Part shown: piece after piece, positions 31,921 to 41,253 of the stretch
Position numbering within the stretch: the stretch's first letter is position 1
Layout: the number at the start of each line of letters is the position of its first letter
NCBI GenBank assembly: GCA_964245825.1
Contig: CAXTNT010000008.1
Span: 1 to 64,000, forward strand
DNA length: 64,000 nt
From: CAJCIY01 sp964245825
GTDB lineage: Bacteria; Actinomycetota; Actinomycetes; Mycobacteriales; CAJCIY01
Direction of reading: 5' to 3'
Position numbers and translations under genes: made by a program
Notes under the pieces: model-generated
What the model saw: only the letters and a program-made list of their open reading frames with translations
Told to the model about the DNA's origin: nothing
Databases searched by the model: none

Positions 31921-33369
31921 TTGTCCAGCACCACCATCTCTGGTCCCACCACGCCCCAGGTTGCCATCAACGACATCGGCAGCGCCGAGGACTTCCTGGC
32001 CGCGATCGACCTGACCATCAAGTACTTCAACGACGGCGACATCGTCGAGGGCACCATCGTCAAGGTCGACCGCGACGAGGTCCTGCTCGACATCGGCTAC
32101 AAGACCGAGGGCGTCATCCCCTCGCGCGAGCTGTCGATCAAGCACGACGTCGACCCCAACGAGGTCGTCTCCGTCGGCGACGCGGTCGAGGCCCTGGTCC
32201 TGCAGAAGGAGGACAAGGAGGGCCGGCTGATCCTGTCCAAGAAGCGCGCGCAGTACGAGCGCGCCTGGGGCACGATCGAGGCCAAGAAGGACGCCGAGGA
32301 GACCGTCACCGGCACCGTCATCGAGGTCGTCAAGGGCGGCCTGATCCTCGACATCGGGCTGCGCGGGTTCCTGCCGGCGTCGCTGGTCGAGATGCGGCGT
32401 GTCCGCGACCTGCTGCCGTACGTGGGCCGGGAGCTCGAAGCCAAGATCATCGAGCTGGACAAGAACCGCAACAACGTCGTGCTCTCCCGCCGGGCGTTCC
32501 TGGAGGAGACCCAGTCCGAGAAGCGCGGCCAGTTCCTGTCGGAGCTGCAGAAGGGTCAGGTCCGCACCGGTCAGGTGTCCTCGATCGTCAACTTCGGCGC
32601 GTTCGTCGACCTCGGCGGCGTGGACGGTCTGGTGCACGTCTCGGAGCTGTCCTGGAAGCACATCGACCATCCCAGCGAGGTCGTCGAGGTGGGCCAGGAG
32701 GTCACCGTCGAGGTGCTCGACGTCGACATGGACCGCGAGCGCGTCAGCCTGTCACTGAAGGCGACGCAGGAGGACCCCTGGCAGCAGTTCGCCCGCACGC
32801 ATGCCATCGGCCAGGTCGTGCCCGGCAAGGTCACCAAGCTGGTGCCCTTCGGGTCGTTCGTCCGGGTCGACGAGGGCATCGAGGGCCTGGTGCACATCTC
32901 CGAGCTGGCCGAGCGTCATGTCGAGATCCCCGAGCAGGTCGTGCAGGTGGGCGACGAGATCCTGGTCAAGGTGATCGACATCGACCTCGAGCGTCGGCGG
33001 ATCAGCCTCTCGCTGAAGCAGGCCAACGAGGGCACCAGTGCCGACGTCGACTTCGACCCGTCGCAGTACGGGATGGAGGCCCGCTACGACGAGGCCGGCA
33101 ACTACATCTACCCCGAGGGCTACGACCCCGAGTCCGAGCTGTGGCTGCCCGGCTTCGAGACCCAGCAGGCCGAGTGGGAGCGGCAGTACGCCGACGCCCG
33201 GGGCCGCTTCGAGGCGCACCAGAAGCAGGTCGCGGCGGCCAAGGTCGCCGATGCCGAGGCCGCGTCGGACAGCCCGTCCTCGTACTCCTCCGGCGACACC
33301 GGGGGAGCGCTCGTGGACGACGAGGCCCTGCAGAAGCTCCGCGACCAGCTCGGCGGCGAGCAGGCCTAG
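31921..33369 (+). CDS. rpsA: 30S ribosomal protein S1
   Basis: This 482-residue mRNA-binding protein of the small subunit carries four S1 domains at about 35-105, 120-187, 205-276 and 292-362. Each has the G-x-V-x-x-(I/V)-x-x-(F/G)-G pattern, for example GIVSSIVNFGAF-like QVSSIVNFGAFVDLGGVDG. Actinobacterial S1 has four domains rather than the six of E. coli, with a long acidic tail (about 370-482). The start is TTG 31921, which gives the expected N-terminus (MSSTTIS...TPQVAINDIG), with CGGAG about 9 nt before it. A GTG at 31876 is an in-frame alternative. It lies in the conserved polA-rpsA-coaE neighbourhood. Confidence 0.96.
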   Translation: MSSTTISGPTTPQVAINDIGSAEDFLAAIDLTIKYFNDGDIVEGTIVKVDRDEVLLDIGYKTEGVIPSRELSIKHDVDPNEVVSVGDAVEALVLQKEDKEGRLILSKKRAQYERAWGTIEAKKDAEETVTGTVIEVVKGGLILDIGLRGFLPASLVEMRRVRDLLPYVGRELEAKIIELDKNRNNVVLSRRAFLEETQSEKRGQFLSELQKGQVRTGQVSSIVNFGAFVDLGGVDGLVHVSELSWKHIDHPSEVVEVGQEVTVEVLDVDMDRERVSLSLKATQEDPWQQFARTHAIGQVVPGKVTKLVPFGSFVRVDEGIEGLVHISELAERHVEIPEQVVQVGDEILVKVIDIDLERRRISLSLKQANEGTSADVDFDPSQYGMEARYDEAGNYIYPEGYDPESELWLPGFETQQAEWERQYADARGRFEAHQKQVAAAKVADAEAASDSPSSYSSGDTGGALVDDEALQKLRDQLGGEQA

Positions 33370-33388
33370 CCCCACCCACCCTCTCCAC

Positions 33389-33450
33389 GCCGAGATGCGG
33401 CGAGTTCACCGCGACGCGCCGCGAAATGCGTCAAGATCCCGCATCTCGGC
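33389..33450. repeat. Large perfect inverted repeat after rpsA
   Basis: GCCGAGATGCGG (33389-33400) and CCGCATCTCGGC (33439-33450) are perfect 12-bp complements around a 38-bp loop. It starts 20 bp after the rpsA stop and could be its transcription terminator (no T-run) or a copy of a mobile palindromic repeat. No second copy was noticed in this window. Confidence 0.6.
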
Positions 33451-33564
33451 ACACGGTCGGAGCGATCGCTGGCTCCCGCCGGGACCTCACCTGCGCCGCC
33501 GTCACTAGCGCCGTCAGCGCTGCCGACACGGCCCCCGGGCCCGTCGCCCGCGCCGTCTGTCCCC

Positions 33565-34080
33565 GTGAGCCTTCCGCGCCCCGCCTCGCAGCCCGTGACG
33601 CTGGCGCCGGTCACGCGGAACCATCGGGCGGTCCTGCTCAACGTGGGCCAGCTGTTCCGGCACGACATGTCCGAGTCGTACGCCCACCTGCCCAATGCGG
33701 ACGGCACGTTCAACGACCGGATGACCGACCTGTTCCTGGCCGGGCGCGACCCCGGCAGCCGCGGCTGGCTGATCGAAGCCGCCGGGCGGCTCGGTGGCTA
33801 TGCGCTGACGAGGCCGTGGGAACGCGGCGGCACCTCGATGGCCGCGTTCTTCGTGGTACGGGCGCTGCGTCGCACCGGCGTCGGGCGCCGCGCGGCTGAG
33901 CTCGTCCTGGCCGAGCAACCCGGTCCGCGGGGGATCGCGTTCCAGGACTACAACCCGGGCGCCCGGCAGTTCTGGGAGCGCGTCGCGACCGATGCCGTCG
34001 GTGACGGCTGGGTCAGCTACGACGCCGAGCCGGTCGACGGCAGGCCACCCGACAGCTGGCTCACCTTCGACACCTCCTGA
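33565..34080 (+). CDS. GNAT-family N-acetyltransferase
   Basis: This is a 171-residue acetyltransferase-like protein with the acetyl-CoA loop RRTGVGRRAAELVL at about 104-117 and strand GGYALTRPWERGG before it. The C-terminal FQDYNPGARQFWERVA helix is typical of GNATs of the YjdJ/predicted acetyltransferase group. Substrate unknown. The GTG start at 33565 is used without a convincing ribosome binding site, so the first 10-15 residues are uncertain. It stands alone between rpsA and coaE. Confidence 0.75.
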   Translation: MSLPRPASQPVTLAPVTRNHRAVLLNVGQLFRHDMSESYAHLPNADGTFNDRMTDLFLAGRDPGSRGWLIEAAGRLGGYALTRPWERGGTSMAAFFVVRALRRTGVGRRAAELVLAEQPGPRGIAFQDYNPGARQFWERVATDAVGDGWVSYDAEPVDGRPPDSWLTFDTS

Positions 34081-34254
34081 GCGTGGCCGCCCGTGCCGGC
34101 ATGGGTCGAGTGGTCCGAACACGCGGGCTGGCACGACAACACGCCAAGCCAACGTGGGGCCCACGCTCGAGAAGCACGGCCCAGTTGACTGAGCCTCGCC
34201 GTCTCATACCGGGAGCCCGCACACGGTGGCGACGGCCTCACCGGCGGCGTACGG

Positions 34255-34260
34255 AAGACT
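34255..34260 (+). promoter_or_regulatory. Candidate -10 box for leaderless coaE
   Basis: AAGACT ends 8 nt before the GTG at 34268, the same spacing as at polA and uvrB. A TTGACT at 34185-34190 might belong to another upstream promoter, with poor -10 match near 34207. Confidence 0.3.
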
Positions 34261-34267
34261 GCCCGCC

Positions 34268-35467
34268 GTGCTGCGCATCGGGCTGACCGGCGGAATCGGG
34301 TCGGGCAAGTCGACCGTGGCCGGACAGCTCGGCGGCCACGGGGCGACCGTCGTCGACGCGGACGCGATCGCCCGGGAGGTGCTCGCCCCGGGGACGCCGG
34401 GCCTGGCCCGGGTAGCCGAGGCGTTCCCCGGCGTGGTGTACGGCGGGGTCCTCGACCGGCCGGCGCTGGCCGAGCTGGTCTTCGCCGACGCCACCCGGCG
34501 CCGGCAGCTGGAGGCGATCACCCACCCGCTGATCGGCCAGCGGACCGCGGAGATCGCCGCGACCGTGCCGGCCGGCGGCGTCCTGGTGCACGACGTGCCC
34601 CTGCTGGCCGAGCTCCGGCTGGCAGCCTCGTACCACCTGGTGGTGGTCGTCGAGGCGCCGCTGGCGACCAGGCTGCGCCGGCTGACCGACCGCGGGCTGC
34701 CGCCCCAGCAGGCGCGGGACCGGATCGCGCACCAGGCCTCGGCCGAGGATCGGCGAGAGGTCGCCGACGTGGTGCTCGACAACGGCGGCGAGCCGCCTGC
34801 CCTCAACAGGCAGGTCGACGACCTGTGGCAGGAGCGGCTGCAGCCGTACGCCCGCAACCTCGCCGCCGGCGAGCGGGCGCCGCGGGCCGCACCGGCGCTG
34901 CACCCGTACGACCAGGACTGGCCGCGGCAGGCCGGAAACCTCGCCGCGCGTCTCGCCCGGTCGACGGGCCGCCGCGTGGACCACATCGGCTCGACGGCGG
35001 TGCCGGGCCTGGCGGCGAAGGACGTCGTGGACCTGATGGTCACGGTCGCGGACATGGCCGAGGCCGACGCGCTGCGGGAAGCGCTGTCGTCGGCCGGCTT
35101 CCCGCGCATCCGCGGCATCTACCGCGACGAGCCGAAGGCCGACGTGCCCGACCCGTCGCAGTGGGCCAAGCGCCTGCACGGCTCCGCCGACCCCGGCCGG
35201 CCGGCCCACGTCCACGTCCGGGCCGGCGGCACCGCGTGCTGGCGGTACGCGCTCGCGTTCCGTGACTGGCTGCGGGCCGACGCCCCGGCCCGCGCCGACT
35301 ACAGCCGGCTGAAGGAGAGGGTGATGGCCGAGCACGCCCAGGACGCGGACTGGTCGGCGTACGCGGCCGGCAAGGAGCCGTGGTTCGACGCGGCCTGGCC
35401 GCGGCTGCAGGCCTGGGTCACGGCGACCGGATGGCAGGCCCCGGAATCTGTCGTACCGCCCGCGTAG
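34268..35467 (+). CDS. coaE: Dephospho-CoA kinase fused to a GrpB (UPF0157) domain
   Basis: This is a 399-residue two-domain protein. Residues 1-200 are dephospho-CoA kinase, the last step of coenzyme A synthesis: P-loop GLTGGIGSGKS at 4-14, DADAIAREV at about 35, LVHDVPLLAEL in the CoA-binding lid. Residues about 215-399 are a GrpB/UPF0157 domain of the nucleotidyltransferase fold (HPYDQDWPRQ, DHIGSTAVPGLAAKDVVDL). The same fusion is known in mycobacteria (Rv1631), where the second domain is said to help folding or regulate the kinase. GTG 34268 is chosen since CoaE normally begins at this strand. GTG 34226 is an in-frame alternative adding 14 residues. Confidence 0.94.
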   Translation: MLRIGLTGGIGSGKSTVAGQLGGHGATVVDADAIAREVLAPGTPGLARVAEAFPGVVYGGVLDRPALAELVFADATRRRQLEAITHPLIGQRTAEIAATVPAGGVLVHDVPLLAELRLAASYHLVVVVEAPLATRLRRLTDRGLPPQQARDRIAHQASAEDRREVADVVLDNGGEPPALNRQVDDLWQERLQPYARNLAAGERAPRAAPALHPYDQDWPRQAGNLAARLARSTGRRVDHIGSTAVPGLAAKDVVDLMVTVADMAEADALREALSSAGFPRIRGIYRDEPKADVPDPSQWAKRLHGSADPGRPAHVHVRAGGTACWRYALAFRDWLRADAPARADYSRLKERVMAEHAQDADWSAYAAGKEPWFDAAWPRLQAWVTATGWQAPESVVPPA

Positions 35468-35470
35468 TTT
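35465..35470 (+). promoter_or_regulatory. Candidate -10 box for leaderless uvrB
   Basis: TAGTTT overlaps the coaE stop codon and ends 8 nt before the uvrB ATG, with no ribosome binding site in between. It suggests uvrB has its own leaderless promoter besides read-through from coaE. No LexA-type (SOS) palindrome was found here. Confidence 0.45.
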
Positions 35471-35477
35471 CGTCGGC

Positions 35478-37574
<2,097 letters not shown>

Positions 37575-37694
37575 GTCTCGGCGCGCGACGGGGCGAGGGC
37601 CGGGGTCGCCGGCTGGTGCAGCCCCCCGCGAACCTGCCGCAGGTGGCATCCTGGGCGCGCCCGGGCGCGACCCGCAGACCTGAAGAAGGCAGCC

Positions 37695-39761
37695 ATGCCG
37701 ACGTACGTGCTCACCGGTGCCACCGGCTTCCTCGGCCGCCGACTGCTCGAGCTGCTCCTCGCCCGGCACCGCGACGACGATCCGGTCCGGATCCTCGCGC
37801 TCACCCGCGCTGGCAGTGTCGGCCGGCTGGCCGCGCTCGCCGCGGGCATCCCCGGCGGCGAACGGGTCGAGGCGCTCGTCGGGGACCTCACCGCGCCGCG
37901 GCTGGGGATCGCCGAGGCCAAGGTCGCGCAGCTGACCGGCCAGGTGGACCACGTGGTCCACCTCGCCGCCGTCTACGACCTGACCGCCGACGAGGCGACC
38001 ACGGAGCTGGCCAACGTCGCGGGCACCCGCGCCGTGGTCGAGCTCGCCAACGCCGTCGGCGCCGGGTGCCTGCACCACGTCAGCTCCATCGCCGTCGGCG
38101 GCGACTACGAAGGCGTCTTCACCGAGGACATGTTCGACGTCGGCCAGCCGCTGACCAGCCCCTACCACCGCAGCAAGTACGAGGCGGAGCGGATCGTCCG
38201 CGCCGAGGCGACGGTGCCATGGCGGGTCTACCGGCCGTCCGTCGTCGTCGGCGACAGCCGTACCGGCGAGATGGACAAGGTGGACGGGCCGTACTACGTC
38301 TTCGCGCTGCTGGCGCGGCTGCGGATGCTGCCCCCGGTGCCGTGGGCGCTGCCCGACATCGGCGACACCAACGTCGTCCCGGTCGACTACGTCGTCGCGG
38401 CCATGGACCAGCTCATGCACGCCGAAGGCCTGGACGGGCGGGCCTTCCACCTCGGGCATCCGCGGCCGCAGCCGGTGGTCGGGATGCTGGCCGCGTTCTG
38501 CCGCGCCGCCGGTGTACCCGCGCCCAGGACGCTCGACAAGCGGATCTCCGGCCCGCTGCTGGGGCTGGCAGACCTCGCGGGCCGGGTCCCCGGCGTGACC
38601 GCCGCCCGTGACCTGGTCGCCGGCGGCGTCGGCATCCCGCCGGCGGTCTTGCCGCACCTGAGCCTGCGGTTGACGTTCGACACGGCCGCGACGCGGAAGG
38701 CGCTGCGGCACAGCGGTCTCGCGACGCCGGAGATCGAGCAGTACGCGCCGCAGCTCTGGAACTGGTGGGCGACCCACCTCGACCCCGACCGGGCCCGGCG
38801 GCGGACCGCGGACGGCCCCGGCCGACTCGCCGGCCGGACTGTCGTGATCACCGGGGCGTCGTCCGGGATTGGCCGGGCGACCGCGCTGCTGGTGGCGGCC
38901 CGGGGCGGTGTCCCGATCCTCGTGGCGCGCTCGACGGACAAGCTCGAGGAGCTCCGCCTCGAGATCGAGGCCACCGGCCGGGAGGCCTTCGTCTACTCCT
39001 GCGACGTGACCCAGGGCGAGAGCGTCGACGCGCTGGTCAAGCAGCTGGTCGCCGACCATCCCGGCGGCATCGACATGCTCGTCAACAACGCGGGCCGCTC
39101 GATCCGGCGGTCGGTGCGTCTGTCCTACGACCGGTTCCACGACTACGAGCGGACGATGGCGCTCAACTACTTCGGGGCGATCCGGCTGATCCTCGGCCTG
39201 CTGCCGCACCTGAGCGAGCGCAAGTTCGGCCACATCGTGAACGTCTCGTCCATCGGCGTGCAGACCAACCCGCCTCGCTTCAGCGCGTACGTGGCCTCGA
39301 AGGCCGCCCTCGACGCCTTCAGCCGGGTGGTGGCGAGTGAGACGTGGGGTGACCACGTCACCTTCACCACGATCCACATGCCCCTGGTACGGACCCCGAT
39401 GATCGCGCCGACGAAGATCTACGACGCCTTCCCGACCATCAGCCCCGACGAGGCCGCGGGCATGATCGTGCGAGCGCTCGAGGACAAGCCCAAGCACGTC
39501 GGGACGACGCTGGGCACGATGGGTGAGGTCTCGTACGCCCTCATGCCGAAGGCGGTCGATGCGATCCTGCACCAGGCCTATCGGCTCTTCCCGGACTCGA
39601 CCGCGGCCCGGGCTGGCAGCGGCGTCGGCGCTTTGGGGGCCTCGGCCAGCGGCGGTTCGGGCCGGCCGGGCGACGCCGGTTCGGGCAGCCCGATGCCGCC
39701 GGCGATCCTGAGCCAGAGCGCGCTCGCGATGGCCCGGATCTTCCGCGGCGTCCACTGGTAG
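37695..39761 (+). CDS. Two-domain fatty acyl-CoA reductase (alcohol-forming)
   Basis: This is a 688-residue protein of two fused reductase domains. Residues 1-370 are an extended-SDR acyl-CoA reductase (TGATGFLGRRLLELLL at 8-23; YHRSKYEAERIVR with the catalytic Tyr/Lys; GEMDKVDGPYY). Residues about 380-660 are a classical SDR (TGASSGIG; NNAGRSIRRSV; SIGV...YVASK). The arrangement and motifs closely match the Marinobacter alcohol-forming fatty acyl-CoA reductase and mycobacterial AcrA1 (Rv3391). Such enzymes take long acyl-CoA to aldehyde and on to fatty alcohol with NADPH, for wax esters or other lipids. A low-complexity Gly/Ala/Ser insert lies at about 640-660. It follows uvrB by 120 bp with its own GAAGAAGG site. 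Confidence 0.9.
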   Translation: MPTYVLTGATGFLGRRLLELLLARHRDDDPVRILALTRAGSVGRLAALAAGIPGGERVEALVGDLTAPRLGIAEAKVAQLTGQVDHVVHLAAVYDLTADEATTELANVAGTRAVVELANAVGAGCLHHVSSIAVGGDYEGVFTEDMFDVGQPLTSPYHRSKYEAERIVRAEATVPWRVYRPSVVVGDSRTGEMDKVDGPYYVFALLARLRMLPPVPWALPDIGDTNVVPVDYVVAAMDQLMHAEGLDGRAFHLGHPRPQPVVGMLAAFCRAAGVPAPRTLDKRISGPLLGLADLAGRVPGVTAARDLVAGGVGIPPAVLPHLSLRLTFDTAATRKALRHSGLATPEIEQYAPQLWNWWATHLDPDRARRRTADGPGRLAGRTVVITGASSGIGRATALLVAARGGVPILVARSTDKLEELRLEIEATGREAFVYSCDVTQGESVDALVKQLVADHPGGIDMLVNNAGRSIRRSVRLSYDRFHDYERTMALNYFGAIRLILGLLPHLSERKFGHIVNVSSIGVQTNPPRFSAYVASKAALDAFSRVVASETWGDHVTFTTIHMPLVRTPMIAPTKIYDAFPTISPDEAAGMIVRALEDKPKHVGTTLGTMGEVSYALMPKAVDAILHQAYRLFPDSTAARAGSGVGALGASASGGSGRPGDAGSGSPMPPAILSQSALAMARIFRGVHW

Positions 39762-39806
39762 CGCGCCCACAGCTGCGCCCCCCCACTCAGCGGGTCGCTG
39801 CGCCGG

Positions 39807-40331
39807 TTAGCCCGTCGGCACCCAGTAGCGGCGGATCGGGCCGTGCCCGGGCGGCCCGGGCGCGAGGCGCTCGAACACCCCGCCGCACCGCTCGATCACC
39901 GTCCAGGAGCCGACGTTGTCCGCGTCGCAGGTCACGAGGGCCGAGGTGACCCCGACGCCGCGGGCGTAGCCGAGCGCCTGCCGCAGGATCTCGGTCGCGT
40001 AGCCTCGCCGCCGGTACGCCGGCCGTACCCCGTAGCCGATGTGGCCGCCGAACGATGAGAGCCAGTCGTTGAGCTCGTGCCGTACCGACACCCGGCCGAC
40101 GAGGTCCCCGCCGACGTCGGCGACCAGCAGCGTCGCCGGCACCCGGTCGGGGGCCAGCCCCTCGCCCCGGCTGACCTGAGCGAGCCGGTGGATGTACGCC
40201 GACCAGGTGCCGGCGGCATCCTCGAGCAGGAACAGGAAGTCGTCGGCCGCGAGCTCGGTGTGTGCCGCCCGCGCCGCCGCCTCGTCGGCCACGGTCAGCG
40301 GGCGCAGGGTCAGGTCCATGCCGGTCAGCAT
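39807..40331 (-). CDS. GNAT-family N-acetyltransferase (RimJ/RimL-like)
   Basis: This 174-residue acetyltransferase has N-terminal LTLRPLTVADEAAARAAH, acetyl-CoA loop RPAYRRRGYATEIL at about 103-116, and the later segment TCDADNVGSWTVIERCGGVFE typical of GNATs that acetylate small molecules or protein ends. The substrate is unknown. The second ATG, at 40319, gives the more usual start (MDLTLRP) and may be the real one. Neither has a clear ribosome binding site. It converges with the acyl-CoA reductase gene. Confidence 0.8.
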   Translation of the reverse strand: MLTGMDLTLRPLTVADEAAARAAHTELAADDFLFLLEDAAGTWSAYIHRLAQVSRGEGLAPDRVPATLLVADVGGDLVGRVSVRHELNDWLSSFGGHIGYGVRPAYRRRGYATEILRQALGYARGVGVTSALVTCDADNVGSWTVIERCGGVFERLAPGPPGHGPIRRYWVPTG

Positions 40332-40454
40332 GCAGGTCCGGGCAACGGCGTTTCCTCGGCGGCGAGTGCGCCGTCGTGGCCAGGATCAACGGGCTGGCGT
40401 CCCCGATCGTCGTACTCGAGCATCGAACCCGGCCCGGTCGGTAGCGCAGCGCCG

Positions 40455-41099
40455 CTACCAGCCGCGGGCGCGCCACTCCGCGAGGTGCGGGCGCTCGGCG
40501 CCGAGGGTCGTGTCGTCGCCGTGCCCCGGGTAGACCCAGGTGTCGTCGGTGAGGGTGCCGAAGACCCGGGTCTCGACGTCGTCGAGCAACTGGGTGAAGC
40601 GGGCCGCGTCCTGCTGGGTGTTGCCGACCCCGCCCGGAAAGAGGCAGTCGCCGCTCCAGAGGTGGTCGCCGGCGGCGTTCTGCCACAGCAGCGCGACCGA
40701 ACCGGGCGTGTGCCCGCGCAAGTGGATCACCGAGAGCAGTTGGCCGCCGACCGAGATGCGGTCCCCCTCGACGACGGTACGGTCCGGGGTGACCGGCAGC
40801 GACCCCGCGTCGAGCGGGTGCGCCACCGTCGTCGCCCCCGTCGCCGCCGCTACCGCGGCGAGCGCCTGCCAGTGGTCCGGGTGCTGGTGCGTGGTGACGA
40901 CGGTGACGAGCCGGGGGACGAGGGGCAGCAGCACGTCGGCGTCGTTGGCCGCGTCGACGAGAAGCTGCTCGCCGCTGGCGGTGCACTCCAGCACGTAGCA
41001 GTTGTTGTCCATCGGGCCGACCGACAGCTTGGTGACGCGCAGACCGGGCAGCTCGCGCACCGACGGCTCACCGCCCACGACGTGCCCGGTGTACGGCAT
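40455..41099 (-). CDS. MBL-fold metallo-hydrolase (glyoxalase II-like)
   Basis: This 214-residue metallo-beta-lactamase-fold hydrolase has the metal motif TTHQHPDHW (HxHxDH type), a later His in LRGHTPGSVAL, Asp in SGDCLFPGGVGN and the final His in YPGHGDDT. This set matches glyoxalase II-like hydrolases (hydroxyacylglutathione hydrolase family). In actinobacteria they may act on mycothiol thioesters, which is an inference. Its place divergent from uvrA matches M. tuberculosis Rv1637c. The ATG at 41099 follows the position conserved in relatives. The 123 bp to the next minus-strand gene show nothing recognisable. Confidence 0.9.
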   Translation of the reverse strand: MPYTGHVVGGEPSVRELPGLRVTKLSVGPMDNNCYVLECTASGEQLLVDAANDADVLLPLVPRLVTVVTTHQHPDHWQALAAVAAATGATTVAHPLDAGSLPVTPDRTVVEGDRISVGGQLLSVIHLRGHTPGSVALLWQNAAGDHLWSGDCLFPGGVGNTQQDAARFTQLLDDVETRVFGTLTDDTWVYPGHGDDTTLGAERPHLAEWRARGW

Positions 41100-41143
41100 G
41101 GGCCGAGGGTACCCAGCGGGAGTTTCCTGTCGTAGCCCCCGGT

Positions 41144-41149
41144 TAGGCT
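41144..41149 (+). promoter_or_regulatory. Candidate -10 box of uvrA
   Basis: TAGGCT lies about 105 nt before the uvrA ATG in the gap shared with the metallo-hydrolase gene. It is identical to the hexamer before pdtaR. A weak AGTTTC sits 17 bp upstream. No SOS-box palindrome is visible in 41100-41253. Confidence 0.4.
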
Positions 41150-41253
41150 CGACAGTGCTTCCCCACCACGACCAACCGCGCCCGGCGCGGCCCTGTCCGG
41201 CTGCCGTCGGGCGGAGTGGCGACTGCACCCGACCACCCGGAGGAGGCCCGTCC

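Noticed and set aside
40332..40454. Possible short gene or remnant between the acetyltransferase and the metallo-hydrolase
   Set aside because: A plus-strand frame ending at 40444 has no recognisable similarity or ribosome binding site.
41100..41253. LexA (SOS) box upstream of uvrA, also looked for before uvrB and uvrC
   Set aside because: No GAAC-N4-GTTC-like palindrome found in any of the three upstream regions.
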